Source: DATBSL01 sp963732935
Lineage (GTDB): Bacteria; Acidobacteriota; Vicinamibacteria; Fen-336
Length of the DNA stretch: 64,000 nt
Assembly: GCA_963732935.1 (NCBI GenBank)
Contig: CAVTBK010000004.1
Location: 434,001-498,000 of the forward strand
Reading direction: 5' to 3'
Position 1 is the stretch's first letter, and the number at the start of each line of letters is the position of its first letter. This document shows, piece by piece, positions 1 through 8,657 of this stretch. The notes beneath the pieces were generated by a model that saw nothing but the letters and a program-made list of their open reading frames with translations, searched no databases and was not told where the DNA came from. Position numbers and translations under genes: made by a program.

Positions 1-660
1 GATGTCGTCCTCGCCCAGGAAGATGAACGCCTGCAGCGCCAGGGGCCCGCGGATGAGCCGCTCCGAGCCGGGGACCCGGCCGGCCTGTGGCAGGAGATCG
101 AGCACCTCGACCGGCCCGGCCGCCGGCAGCCGCCCCGCCAGCACGCGCGCGAAGGACACGAGGTCCACCGCCCGCTCGGCGCGCCCCGAGAGGTTCTCGA
201 GGACCACGTAGTAGCGGCCCTGGACCGCGAGCAGCTCGTGGCGGCCCGCCGTGTGCCGCATTGCGAGACCTGGGGAGGGCGTCTCCTCGCCGCAGCGGGA
301 GAGGTAGATGCCCAGGGCCGCCGTGGCGTCCCGCATCGCGTAGAGCTCGATCCCGATCGTGTCGCCGCCCTGCGCGTACTCCTGCCGGGTCACCCGCTCG
401 AACCCGAACTCGAAGAAGATCTCCGCTCCGCCGTCGATCAGCTCGTAAAGCTCGGCCCCGGAGTAGACGCGGGCCGGCTCGCTCCGCTTCCAGCCCGGGA
501 CCTCGCCGTCGGCCGGCAGCAGATCCAGGTCGCCTCGCGGGGCCGACGGCCGGTCCGGAGCAGGCGGCGGGACGACGTCCGCCCGCGCAGCGGCCCGAGA
601 ACCCGCAGCCAAGGAGCCCGCGAGAAGCATGGCCGCCGCCAAGGCGGCCCCGAGCTTCAC
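1..660 (-). CDS. DUF6599-type exported protein (3' end beyond window)
   Basis: Reading from a GTG at 660 gives a signal peptide (KLGAALAAAMLLAGSLAAGS) and then a domain with the pattern YSGAELYELIDGGAEIFFEF and a later GRYYVVLENLSG. I recognise this as the uncharacterised DUF6599 family, which is exported and of unknown function. The frame stays open to base 1, so the C-terminus lies outside the window. The start overlaps the stop of the upstream DUF362 gene (GTGA overlap), so the two are translationally coupled and probably work together. DUF6599 next to DUF362 is an arrangement I believe recurs in other genomes, but I could not check that here. No catalytic residues can be assigned. Confidence 0.7.
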   Translation of the reverse strand, partial: MKLGAALAAAMLLAGSLAAGSRAAARADVVPPPAPDRPSAPRGDLDLLPADGEVPGWKRSEPARVYSGAELYELIDGGAEIFFEFGFERVTRQEYAQGGDTIGIELYAMRDATAALGIYLSRCGEETPSPGLAMRHTAGRHELLAVQGRYYVVLENLSGRAERAVDLVSFARVLAGRLPAAGPVEVLDLLPQAGRVPGSERLIRGPLALQAFIFLGEDDI

Positions 661-1867
661 GCCCGCACCTCGACGAGGTCGATCTTCCCCGGCGTCGCGA
701 CGCCCAGGCCCAGCTTCTCCGCATAGTAGAGGTACTCGGTGAAGCGCGGGTGCTCGTTGGTCGTCACCCCCATCGCCTTCCGCTTCGCGACCACCTCCCG
801 CTGCCCGGTCATGTCGAGCGCGAAGGGGTCGGTGGCGAAGTAGAGCGCGGCGTTCGGGTACACGAACTTCTCGTTCTTGTCCGGCCCGCCCTCGTACTGA
901 CCGCGGATCCCGTCGATCAGGTTCAGCACCAGCCGGTCCCGGATGACGGGCGCGGCCAGCACCTCGGTGCAGACCTTGAAGAAGAGCGGCTGGTGGAGCC
1001 GCCCCGTGTTGCAGATGGCGCCATAGCCCAGGTTCTTGGTCGCCATCGAGACGCCGTTCCCGGTGTTCTTGAAGGCGGCCACGTTCACGATCTTCGTGAG
1101 CCGCTGCGTCACGAGCTTCCCGAAGAAGGACTTCTCGCCCGTGAACACGTGCTGGTTGTGGTAGAAGGCGTCGTCCGGGTAGCCCCGCACGCCCTTCCCG
1201 AGGATCCCCTTCGCCAGGTAGAAGACCTCCTGGTCGAAGCTCTGCGCGGAGACGTGGCTCCCGTCGGCGGCCCGCCAGCTCGTGCCGCCCTCCGACTCGT
1301 CCATCGTCTGCAGCCCCTCGATCCGGACCCCAGGGAAGCGCTCGGCCGTGTAGCCGGCCTCCTTCAGCATCCCCTCGAAGCGGTCCCAGATCACGATGTT
1401 CTTCCGCGGGACGCCGTTCCCCTCCAGCCAGGCGATGAGCGCTTCCACCGTCTCCGGCTTCGTGTGGATGAGCGGCGCCCCCACCGGGTTCACCTTGATC
1501 CCGACCACGTCCTCCGGGGCGAAGAAGAGCCCGAAGCTGTCCTTCATGCTCTTCCCCGTCAGCGCGCGGATCCCCTTCTCCACCATCTCCGCCGCGACCT
1601 TGCCGTCCACCTTCTCGTCCCGCAGCACCCGCGCGTCCTCGACCTTCACCACCCGCCCGGGACGAGCCCCGGCAACGACAGCCGCGTCCGTGGCACCTTC
1701 AGGAAGTCGTCGATGTTCGTCTCGACTGCCGCCGGCTTCTCCTCCCCGAACGCCGGCACCCCCAGCACGAGACCACCCACCGCGGCGGCCCCGACGGCGG
1801 CGCTCCGCACGAACTCCCGGCGATCGATCTCGGACGTGGACGACAGGCTGCGGTAGCGGCGGCTCAT
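657..1867 (-). CDS. Tat-exported DUF362 domain protein, split by a frameshift
   Basis: The start at 1867 gives a twin-arginine signal (IDRREFVRSAAVGAAAVGG, then an A-F-G-E cleavage region), placing the protein in the periplasm. This frame reaches LSLPGLVPGGW and stops near 1650. The neighbouring frame continues exactly as a DUF362 protein would: GRVVKVEDARVL, then VGIKVNPVGAP, VIWDRFEGML and GNGVSMATKNLGYGA. Joining them restores about 403 aa. The break lies at 1652-1661 in a CCGGGCGGG tract and needs one added base. DUF362 proteins are uncharacterised; some members carry Fe-S clusters, but no cysteine cluster is visible here. It overlaps the downstream DUF6599 gene. The frameshift is either a sequencing error or a recent inactivation. 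Confidence 0.75.
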
Positions 1868-1920
1868 GAGGGCGGCTCCTTCCCTGGAGACGGGCACGCG
1901 AACCCGCGCGCCCGGCGCGG

Positions 1921-2852
1921 CTATGGATGGGGCGGCACGTCCACGTCCTTTGCCTGTCTGCGGCTCGTTCCGTCGCGGTTCAGGATCACGACGCCCGTCA
2001 CTCGGCCGTCCTCCCGCACGAACCGCAGTCTCTGGCGTTCCAGCCCGTCGATCGCGAAGTAGTCCGGCGCCAGCGGGACCAGGGCCTGCCGCGGCCGGTC
2101 GACTCGCTGGTCGTACAGGGCCCCACCCTCGAAGGTCACCTGGCCAGCGTCCTTCCCGGGACGAAGGGGAGCGTCCACGACTGCGTCGTCTCGTCCTGGA
2201 CCCGTTCGTGGAAGTCGGTGAAGTGGACCGGCTTCCCGGGGGCGAAGAAGTAGCTCGCCAGGAGCGCGGTCGTGGTGGCCCAACCTCCCCCGTTGCTGCG
2301 GAGGTCGACGACGACGGCATCGCAGTCGGCCAGAAGCTCCATCGCCGCCGCCAGCTTCGCGGCCGACAGGTTCGGGTGCTCGAAGTCCCGCAGGTCCAGG
2401 TACCCCACGTTCCCGTCCAGGATCCCGACCTCCCGCACCCCGAAGTTCTGCCGCCGCGCCTCCACCAGCTCCGCGCCCGCCGGCGTCTCGTCGCCACCCG
2501 CCGCAGCCGCCCTCAGCTCCTGGACCTCCCGCGGGTCGTAGTCCACGAACAGGTGGCGATCCTTGCTGATCTCACGCAGATCGACCTGCATCTGCTCCGC
2601 CAGCTCCCGAGGCGACGCCAGCCCCGCATAGCCCCCCGCCGCCAACCGCTCCCGCAGGTGCGCGCTCATCCTCGCGCCCACCTCCGGCAGCACGTAGCGC
2701 GCCTCGACTTCCCGGTAAATCCTCTCCACCACTTCCGACCGGGCAGCAACGGGGAGCGCAGCCGCATCCCGGGGCGCCGCCTCCCCCGACATGCCCGCCC
2801 CCACGAGCAATGGCAGCGCCGCCGCCCACGCCCGAAGCGGTGTCATCAGCAC
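1921..2852 (-). pseudogene. S41-family (C-terminal processing) peptidase, internally deleted and frameshifted
   Basis: The N-terminal part (2852 to about 2140) has a signal peptide and the S41 helper domain (ISKDRHLFVDYDP). It continues into the start of the peptidase core (VGYLDLRDFEH, DAVVVDLRSNGGGWATT) and ends at FVPGRTLAR. The adjacent frame resumes with a C-terminal tail (VTFEGGALYDQ, RPRQALVPLAPDYFAID, LNRDGTSRR). What is missing is the part of the core that should carry the S41 catalytic Ser and Lys, along with the sheet around them. This is therefore a deletion as well as a frame change, unlike the single-base breaks elsewhere in the window. A proteolytically active product is not expected. 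The gene is on the same strand as DUF362 and about 50 bp upstream of it. Confidence 0.65.
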
Positions 2853-2921
2853 CCCTCCCTCAACGTCCCCACCTGTGCCCGCAACCCGAACGCCCGCCCG
2901 ATGCTACCACCGGGCATGAAG

Positions 2922-2984
2922 TGTCGTCGAAAGCCAATGACTTGTCGTCGAAGGCCAATGAAATGTCGTCGAAAGGACATGAAC
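2922..2984. repeat. Three tandem 21-bp imperfect direct repeats
   Basis: Units begin at 2922, 2943 and 2964, each with the core TGTCGTCGAARGSMMATGA. They follow one another with no spacer, so this is not a CRISPR array. The period is exactly seven codons, and one minus-strand frame reads FDD-x-SLA repeatedly, but no ORF around it looks real. They lie about 320 bp upstream of the DUF5131/TcmP module. They could be protein-binding iterons or a scar of mobile DNA. Confidence 0.75.
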
Positions 2985-3287
2985 GCGCGGGCGGTCGCCA
3001 ACGGAGGCAGGCGTGTGCCCGACCACCAAACAGACCTGTTGCGACCTCTGACGTAGGGCCAGCCCGTTGGTGACCTCCAGCGGCCTGCTTCGCGGCCAAT
3101 CGCCGCCGCCCTCCTCATCGCCTCCGGCATCGTCGCCCTCAACCTTCGCATCGGCGGCCCACGGGGCAATTATCCGGGCGCGTTCGCGGCAGAAGGCTCA
3201 GCATATCCACGCCGAGCGACGTCCGCTTCCTTCGGCAAGAGGGCAAGGCGGCCGAGCCATCGGTCCCCCCGCGGCCGCACTTGTCGC

Positions 3288-3293
3288 TACAAT
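3288..3293 (+). promoter_or_regulatory. -10-like box TACAAT for the DUF5131/TcmP genes
   Basis: TACAAT ends nine bases before the ATG at 3303. Transcription would begin within a few bases of the start codon, implying a leaderless or nearly leaderless mRNA. No Shine-Dalgarno sequence and no clear -35 box are visible, which fits that reading. Inference only. Confidence 0.35.
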
Positions 3294-3302
3294 GCCACTG
3301 CC

Positions 3303-4106
3303 ATGAGCCAGTACTCCCGGATCGAGTGGACCGACGCTACGTGGAACCCCGTCCGCGGCTGCACGAAGATCAGCCCTGGTTGTACCCACTGCTACGCGGC
3401 GACCTTCGCTGAGCGCTTTCGCGGCGTCCCCGGGCATCCCTACGAGCAGGGCTTCGACCTCCGCCTCGTCCCCGACAAGCTGCCCGAGCCTCTACGCTGG
3501 CGCCGACCAAGGATGGTCTTCGTCAATTCGATGAGCGACCTCTTCCACAAGGACGTGCCGGACGACTACATCCTCGCCGTAGGCCGCGTGATGCAGCTGG
3601 CCAAATGGCACACCTTCCAGCTCCTGACCAAACGTTCCGAGCGCCTCCGCGACATGCTTCGCACAAAGCTCGCGTCCGTGGCGAGCGAGCCGCATATCTG
3701 GTGGGGAGTGAGCGTCGAAGACCGCAAGTACGGCGTACCACGCATCCGCCACCTGCAGGAAGCACCCGTCGCCGTGCGCTTCCTCTCGATCGAGCCACTC
3801 CTCGAGGATCTCGGCCACCTGGATCTCACCGGCATCGACTGGGTGATCGTCGGAGGCGAGAGCGGCCGCGGCTCCCGACCCATGCAGGCGAGCTGGGTTC
3901 GCAGCATCCGCCGAGACTGCCGCCGCGCCGAAGTCCCCTTCTTCTTCAAGCAGTGGGGCGGCCCCAAGAAGCGCGTCGCTGGGCGTAAGCTCGACGGCCG
4001 GACCTACGACGAAATGCCACCACGGCAGGCGCAGGACATCGCCTCGACACCCGAGATCGAAGCGGCTCTCCTGACGATGACTGCGGCCTGGGTGCCCCAG
4101 CAATGA
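3303..4106 (+). CDS. DUF5131 family protein (phage Gp37/Gp68-like), three-Cys-motif protein
   Basis: This 267-aa protein begins SRIEWTDATWNPVRGCTKIS and carries C20, C27 and C30 in a C-x6-C-x2-C arrangement. That is the three-cysteine signature of the Gp37/Gp68 (DUF5131) family, thought to bind an Fe-S cluster in a radical-SAM-like fold. Further family motifs are FVNSMSDLFH, WHTFQLLTKR, WWGVSVED, FLSIEPLL, VIVGGESG and PFFFKQWGG. The biochemical role is unknown. Members are scattered among phages and mobile regions. The stop overlaps the start of tcmP (ATGA), so the two are co-translated, and TcmP is named as the partner of exactly this protein type. All three cysteines are intact. Confidence 0.88.
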   Translation: MSQYSRIEWTDATWNPVRGCTKISPGCTHCYAATFAERFRGVPGHPYEQGFDLRLVPDKLPEPLRWRRPRMVFVNSMSDLFHKDVPDDYILAVGRVMQLAKWHTFQLLTKRSERLRDMLRTKLASVASEPHIWWGVSVEDRKYGVPRIRHLQEAPVAVRFLSIEPLLEDLGHLDLTGIDWVIVGGESGRGSRPMQASWVRSIRRDCRRAEVPFFFKQWGGPKKRVAGRKLDGRTYDEMPPRQAQDIASTPEIEAALLTMTAAWVPQQ

Positions 4107-5194
4107 CACCGGCACCAAGAGAGACCCTCTGGACACTCGAACCGCACACGCGGGGCAAACACGAGGTCTTGCGCCACTACCTTGAGGCCTGGTTCCCCAT
4201 CCTCGGCCTCACACAGGGGCGCATCGTGTTCATCGACGGCTTCGCTGGGCCGGGCCGGTATGCCGGGGGCGAGAGAGGCTCTCCCCTCATCGCCCTCGAT
4301 GTCTTTCGCCAACACCAGGCGCGATTCAAGGCTGAGGTTCAGTTCGGCTTCATCGAGAAGGACCCGAAGCGCGCTGCGCACTTGAAGGCGCTGACCGACG
4401 AGCTGAAGCCCGCTCTACCCAAGCGCTGCAACGTCGACGTCCTGACCGGGGCGTTCGACGAGACGATGTCAGACGTCCTCGACAAGCTCGACGCCCAGGG
4501 CAAGACGCTAGCGCCCGCCTTCGTGATGGCAGACCCCTTCGGCGTCTCGGATACCCCGATGGCGGTGATCGAACGCATCCTGCGCGGTGGCAAGACCGAG
4601 GTCTACGTGTCGTTCATGTACCGTGACATGAATCGCTTCACGACCACGAAGGAATTCGCCAGACCCTTGGACGAACTGTTTGGCACTGACACGTGGCGCA
4701 AGGGAATGGGCCTCGAAGGTGAGGCCAAGAGGGATTTCTTCTACGGCCTCTACGAGAGGCAACTTAGAAAGTCAGGAGCGAAGCACGTCCTCCACTTCGA
4801 TCTCTACGAGGGACAGCAGCTCGTGTACGCCATCTTCTTCGCCACCCGGCACTGGCTGGGTGCCGACAGGATGAAGCAGGCCATTTGGAAGGTGGCACCT
4901 TTCGGAGGCTTCGCCTTCCATGGGACGCATTCGAAGCAGCTGACCCTCGGGCTCGAGACCGTCGACTATTCGCCCCTGCGCAAGGCGCTCCAAGAGCGCT
5001 TCCGCGGGACGGGCTTCGTGACAGTCGACCAGGTCAGCGAGTTCGTAAGGTCCGACCGAACGGATTTCCATACGGGCCAACTCAAGAGACCGGTTCTCGT
5101 CCCCATGGAGGCGGAGGGGCTCATCGAGGTGGATCCGAAGACGCGCACCAAACAGCGAACGTTCCCGCCCGGCACCAAGCTCCGCTTCACCTAG
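4103..5194 (+). CDS. tcmP: Three-Cys-motif partner protein TcmP
   Basis: This 363-aa protein opens WTLEPHTRGKHEVLRHYLEA and then shows methyltransferase-like motifs: FIDGFAGPG near residue 47 (SAM-binding loop), FIEKDPKRAAHL, and ADPFG near residue 146. These are the hallmarks of TcmP, the obligate partner of Gp37/Gp68-type three-Cys proteins. The methyltransferase-like fold is inferred from these motifs; the substrate is unknown. A basic C-terminal region (VSEFVRSDRTDFHTGQLKR) could bind nucleic acid or protein. The start ATG at 4103 overlaps the DUF5131 stop, giving a two-gene operon with no further same-strand partner downstream. The context is an island of transposase remnants and a toxin-antitoxin pair. 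Confidence 0.85.
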   Translation: MTPAPRETLWTLEPHTRGKHEVLRHYLEAWFPILGLTQGRIVFIDGFAGPGRYAGGERGSPLIALDVFRQHQARFKAEVQFGFIEKDPKRAAHLKALTDELKPALPKRCNVDVLTGAFDETMSDVLDKLDAQGKTLAPAFVMADPFGVSDTPMAVIERILRGGKTEVYVSFMYRDMNRFTTTKEFARPLDELFGTDTWRKGMGLEGEAKRDFFYGLYERQLRKSGAKHVLHFDLYEGQQLVYAIFFATRHWLGADRMKQAIWKVAPFGGFAFHGTHSKQLTLGLETVDYSPLRKALQERFRGTGFVTVDQVSEFVRSDRTDFHTGQLKRPVLVPMEAEGLIEVDPKTRTKQRTFPPGTKLRFT

Positions 5195-5582
5195 CTCGCT
5201 TCGACAACGGCGTCATACCGCGACGAGCGCCTGAACGACGCCAGCGGGGACGCCGCGGTCGCGCACGGCCCCAACCCTCCTCACTCTCAGCCACCGGCTG
5301 CGAGTGAACGTGCATGACCTCGCTACGCGAGGCTCTCACTCCGACCCGAAACGCCTCCCTCAGGAAGGGGGGTCAATTCCCCATGGCCGCTAGCCCGGAT
5401 TATTCACCAAGAAGCTGATGCGCACCGGCCGATGTGTGCATGGGGACTGGCGGGCTGGCTCGGAGAAGCAGGAGCAGTTGGCGAAGAGCTGAAGCTGCGT
5501 ACGGCGCGTCCCGCGGGCGAGTTTCGTCATTGCTAGCGACACCGCTGCCTTGGCCGGGCGGATCCGTGGGACGGTGCGCGTT
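5195..5582. other. Intergenic region with likely right end of an IS1380-type element
   Basis: No gene is supported. Around 5393-5412 lies TAGCCCGGATTATTCACCAA, which resembles the terminal inverted repeats of IS1380-family elements and sits about 170 bp past the transposase stop. No matching second end was found upstream, consistent with a truncated element. Confidence 0.35.
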
Positions 5583-6270
5583 TCAGCCTGTCGAGGACGC
5601 GCCGAGAGAGTGCGCCACGGTGCCCCACGCGTTCGTGAAGGGGAAGCTCTCGGGCAGGTGCAGGACGATCCGACGCACTGAGGAGCCGACGCGGGCACCG
5701 ATCTTGATCAGACAGTCTCTCAAGGTTGAGACCTGAGCCCGCGCCAGCTTGGTGCCGGCGGCACGGAGGCGCAGCTCCTGCATCAGCACGTAGGCAGCTG
5801 CAGTGAGGAGCACCCGCAGCTGGTTGGCGAGGAAGCGCGAGCAGCTGGTGCGATCGATCTCCAGGCCGTGGTGGAGTTCCTTGATCCGGTTCTCAATCTC
5901 GCCGCGGCCACAGTAGAAGTCCTGGTAGACCCAGCGTGGCGTCTGAGTCATGTTGGTGACCACGAAGCGGGGATTGTCCTTGGGATCACGCCCGGGGTGG
6001 CGTGTGATCTCAGCCTTGATGATGATCCGCCGCCGGTGAGGCCAGGTCTTGGTGGCGTAGAGCGTCTCGGCGTACACGTGTTCGGTTTGCTGGCTGCCTT
6101 TGGAGAGCCGCCGGGCTTGGGCCATGTACTTGGCCGCCTTCCGCAGCAGGATGGGGTGTTTGCCAATAGCTACGGCGTATTCGACGTCGCCCTGCTGGTC
6201 GAGGAAGTCGAAAACCTCAGGGGCGGCAAAGCCCGCGTTGTAGGCGCTCGCCGGGAACCGCGTTTTTCGT
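5583..6270 (-). pseudogene. IS1380-family transposase, C-terminal fragment
   Basis: The frame encodes a transposase C-terminus: VFDFLDQQGDVEYAVAIGKH, then TWPHRRRIIIKAEI, NPRFVVTNM, the conserved YCGRGEIENRIKELHHG, and SRFLANQLRVLLTAAAYVLM. The Y-x2-RG-x-IEN-x-IKE pattern carries the last acidic residue of the DDE triad and is typical of IS1380/DDE_Tnp_1 proteins. The N-terminal half with the first two aspartates is missing, and the reading degrades above about 6250. Only about 220 aa of a usual ~450 remain, so this is an inactive remnant. A candidate terminal repeat lies downstream near 5393. Confidence 0.75.
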
Positions 6271-6359
6271 GCTGGCGAGGGAGAGCGCAGCCATCATCCG
6301 CGCCGAAGGCGCGTCGAGCGTAACGAGCTAAGCTCGGGTCGGCGGGCGGAGAAACGAAA

Positions 6360-6404
6360 CCCCGGTCGTCTGGGCGGACGGCCGGGGCTTCTGTGTGGCC
6401 GCCC
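6360..6404 (+). other. Overlapping GC hairpins (possible attenuator or terminator)
   Basis: CCCCGG at 6360-6365 can pair with CCGGGG at 6382-6387. GGGCGG at 6372-6377 can pair with CCGCCC at 6399-6404. The two stems interlock, so they are either alternatives or a pseudoknot. No T-tract follows. The structure lies 40 bp before the small zinc-ribbon ORF. Confidence 0.3.
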
Positions 6405-6443
6405 ACAGGGAAGCCGCACCACGACAGGTTCAGTGAGCTTCCC

Positions 6444-6746
6444 ATGACGGCGGTCGCGTGTCGAGCCCTGCCCAGCAGGGCTGATGAGCGACGGCGAGCA
6501 AGTCCCGCTACGACAGCGCCTTTGCCGAGCCGGGCGTGCGGCGCGGTTTTCTACGTCTGCCGGCTGTGCGACCGAGGCCAGCGCTACTGCTCCGAGCGCT
6601 GCCGGGATAAGAGCCGCCGCGAGCAGCGTCGTGCGGCCAATCGCCGGCATCAGCGAAGTCCTGAAGAACGGCTCGACCACCGCGACCGCCAGCGCGAGTA
6701 CCGCCGACGCCTGGTCGCGCGGCGCGTAGCTACTCGTAGTGGGTAA
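6444..6746 (+). CDS. Small zinc-ribbon, Arg-rich protein (mobile-element associated)
   Basis: About 100 aa. The conserved part is C-x12-C-x7-C-x3-C (FYVCRLCDRGQRYCSERCR) followed by a strongly basic tail (RRAANRRHQRSPEERLDHRD, RQREYRRR). I know this RGQ-x-YCS-x2-CR...RHQ-x-S-x-EGR-x-DH-type pattern as a small conserved hypothetical that often sits beside insertion sequences. Its function is not established; RNA or DNA binding is plausible from the composition. The start is uncertain because there is no good Shine-Dalgarno, and the first 30 residues look unconserved. Its 3' end overlaps the convergent yoeB gene by 17 bases. Confidence 0.5.
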   Translation: MTAVACRALPSRADERRRASPATTAPLPSRACGAVFYVCRLCDRGQRYCSERCRDKSRREQRRAANRRHQRSPEERLDHRDRQREYRRRLVARRVATRSG

Positions 6747-6999
6747 AGAGTCGGAGCACCTTCACGGTGCGCTCTTCCTTCAGCACCTGATACACAAGCC
6801 GATGCTGGATGTTGATCCGACGAGAGTAGGCCCCGGCGAGGTCGCCCACCAGTTTCTCGAAAGGAGGCGGCGTCTCGAACGGATTTCGCGCAAGCAGCGC
6901 CAGCAGCGTCTCCGCACGCGGTCTCAATCCCGCCCGCGCCAGCTTGCGCGCGTCCTTCTGGGCCTCCGGCGCGAAAACAACTCGCCAAGGGTTCACCAT
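6730..6999 (-). CDS. yoeB: YoeB-type mRNA endonuclease toxin
   Basis: This 89-aa protein has the Txe/YoeB signature: WRVVFAPEAQKDARKL at the N-terminus, PFETPPPFEKLVGDLAGAYS in the middle, and RRINIQHRLVYQVL followed by a final HYE. The Glu, Arg, His and Tyr expected for ribosome-dependent mRNA cleavage are all visible. The start is taken at the ATG (MVNPWRV) that overlaps the antitoxin stop (ATGGTGA), so toxin synthesis is coupled to the antitoxin. The product looks intact. The pair lies between two dead transposases, suggesting arrival with mobile DNA or a role in stabilising the island. Confidence 0.88.
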   Translation of the reverse strand: MVNPWRVVFAPEAQKDARKLARAGLRPRAETLLALLARNPFETPPPFEKLVGDLAGAYSRRINIQHRLVYQVLKEERTVKVLRLFTHYE

Positions 7000-7235
7000 C
7001 CTGGCTCGGAAGCGCACTTCCGGATGGACGTCTTCATGCCCTTCCGGATGGACTCCCGCATCCCCGGCACCGACAGGAGGTACAGAGTCTCCTGGATCGC
7101 GCGCCAGTCGCCCTCTGACACGAGCACGGCGCTATTCCGCCTGCCCGTGATCTGGATCGGCTCGTGCCCCTCTGCGGCCTCGTCCAGCAATCCGTAGAGG
7201 CGCGCCCGGGCCTCGCTCGCGCTCAGGGTCGTCAT
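6993..7235 (-). CDS. yefM: YefM/Phd-type antitoxin
   Basis: Eighty residues starting MTTLSASEARARLYGLLDEA, the usual Phd/YefM DNA-binding opening. This is followed by EPIQITGRRNSAVLVSEGDW and ETLYLLSVPGMRESI, the linker and toxin-binding segment. It neutralises YoeB and, as in the family, probably represses its own promoter. The ATG at 7235 is preferred over an in-frame upstream start because the family begins there. It precedes yoeB with overlapping stop and start. Confidence 0.88.
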   Translation of the reverse strand: MTTLSASEARARLYGLLDEAAEGHEPIQITGRRNSAVLVSEGDWRAIQETLYLLSVPGMRESIRKGMKTSIRKCASEPGW

Positions 7236-7354
7236 GCCATGTAGCGTACGCCTTCCCGTACGCGTCCGCAACTCGGCAGTTGCGCGGTCGGCGTCATGAT
7301 CGCCATCGCCTGCCGACCGACCATGACCTCACCATCCTGGACAAGGAGAGATCC

Positions 7355-8657
7355 GTGCCACGAATGCGACATCACCAGCCCTTGCCTCTCGACGCGACGC
7401 TCAGCCCGCCCGTCCGCTGCCACTTCCACCACACCATCGACGAGACGACCGAGCGCCTCGCGCTCCGGGCCGTGCTCGTCGCCGCGCGCCTCTTCGGCCT
7501 CGCGGCCGGCACCCACCTCCGCCAGCTCCGCAACCTCGGCGACCCCCTCGCCTGACCCTGCAGGCCAGGATGGAGCAGGCCCAGCTTCATGCACGCCTCG
7601 CCTGGGAGTCGTCGAGATCCTGAGCGCCCGTTTCCGAAGGATCCCGGAGAAGGCACCGGCCCTACTACTCCCCGGCCCAGCGCTTCCGCATCCTCGAGAT
7701 CAGGAGCCTCCTCGGCTGGCCGCATGACGTCGACCGCCCGCGTCTTCCTCGTCTGCTCGAACACCATCTCGAACTGGCAGCGCGCGGCGGATCCTCTGGC
7801 CAAGGCCGTCGGCTCGCTCGTGAAGCCGACGCCTCCCGTCAGCCGCCTCGCCGATATCGTCCGTGCCACCGCTCAGATCCTCGTCCGCTGCGGATGGGAC
7901 AGGACCGAGCCGCCCTCACGCTCGCACGCGCCGGCTGGCGGGTGTCGGCGCGCTCGGTCCGCAGGATCGCCAGGGAGCCGCAGCAGCCGGACCGTTCCTC
8001 CGGAAGCCGGGCCTCCGAAGCCATACCGCCCCGTCGTCGCCCGCTTCGTCCACCACACCTGGATGATGGACGTGACCGAGATCCCGGCCCTCCTCGGCGG
8101 CCAGGTCTTCCACCTCGCCGGTGTATTCGACGCCTGCTCCCGCGCACCCCTCGCCCTTCAGCTGCTCCCTCGTCGGCCGCGAGCCTGCGACATGGCGCGG
8201 CTTCTGAAGGCCGCGGCTCGCGCCTTCGGCGCCCCGAAGTACCTCATCACGGATCTCGGAGGCGAGTTCCGGGGACGCGCCTTCACGAAGGCGGTCGCCC
8301 GCCACGGGATCAAGCAGCGCTTCGCCTCTGCCCTGAACATCCACGCGACGGCGCGCCTCGAGCGCTTCTGGCGAACCCTCAAAGACACCGCGAGCCTTCG
8401 TCTCCAACTCTCCCTGACCATCGAGGACCTGGAACGAAGGCTCGAAACGCCCCTCGCCTACTACCTCTTCCATCGGCCCCATCAGGGGCTCCACGGCGCT
8501 ACTCCCGCCGAAGCCTTCCTCGGCGTCGAGCCCGCCTGCGCCAGCGCAGTCTCCCCGCCAAGAGGCCGTCCTGGAGAAGGACCGAGCCGAGCCGCCGTTC
8601 ATCGTCCAGCACCTCGATCGGGAGCGCCGCCTCCCGATCCTGACTCCCGCAGCGTAG
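7355..8657 (+). pseudogene. Integrase-core (rve/DDE) transposase, several frameshifts
   Basis: A GTG at 7355 with an AAGGAGAG ribosome site opens an N-terminal segment (HHTIDETTERLALRAVLVAA). Later frames give YYSPAQRFRILEIRSLLGWP, VFLVCSNTISNWQRA (helix-turn-helix), ARAGWRVSARSVRRI, and then a DDE core: MMDVTEI, LITDLGGEFRG and LERFWRTLKD, with FHRPHQGLHGATPAEAFLG. The C-terminus returns in another frame (VLEKDRAEPPFIVQHLDRE) to a TAG at 8657. At least four frame changes are needed, and no terminal repeats were recognised. This much damage in one gene indicates real decay rather than base-calling error. Confidence 0.65.

Larger units (their letters stand above)
2853..3302. other. Intergenic region at the edge of the accessory island
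   Basis: No convincing gene is present. The stretch holds the 21-bp tandem repeats at 2922-2984 and, near 3100-3165, a hydrophobic reading (IAAALLIASGIVALNLR) that could be the tail of a lost small membrane transporter. A TACAAT -10-like box lies just before the DUF5131 gene. It separates the decayed S41 gene from the mobile-type module to its right. Confidence 0.5.

Noticed and set aside
2922..2984. CRISPR-like short repeats
   Set aside because: Only three copies, directly adjacent, with no unique spacers and no cas genes.
3100..3165. Possible tail of a small multidrug transporter (IAAALLIASGIVALNLR)
   Set aside because: A single hydrophobic stretch with no start, no preceding helices and no intact frame; too little to call.
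5390..5736. Short frames in the 5.4-5.7 kb region
   Set aside because: They overlap the IS1380 transposase end and its terminal repeat and have no similarity or ribosome site.
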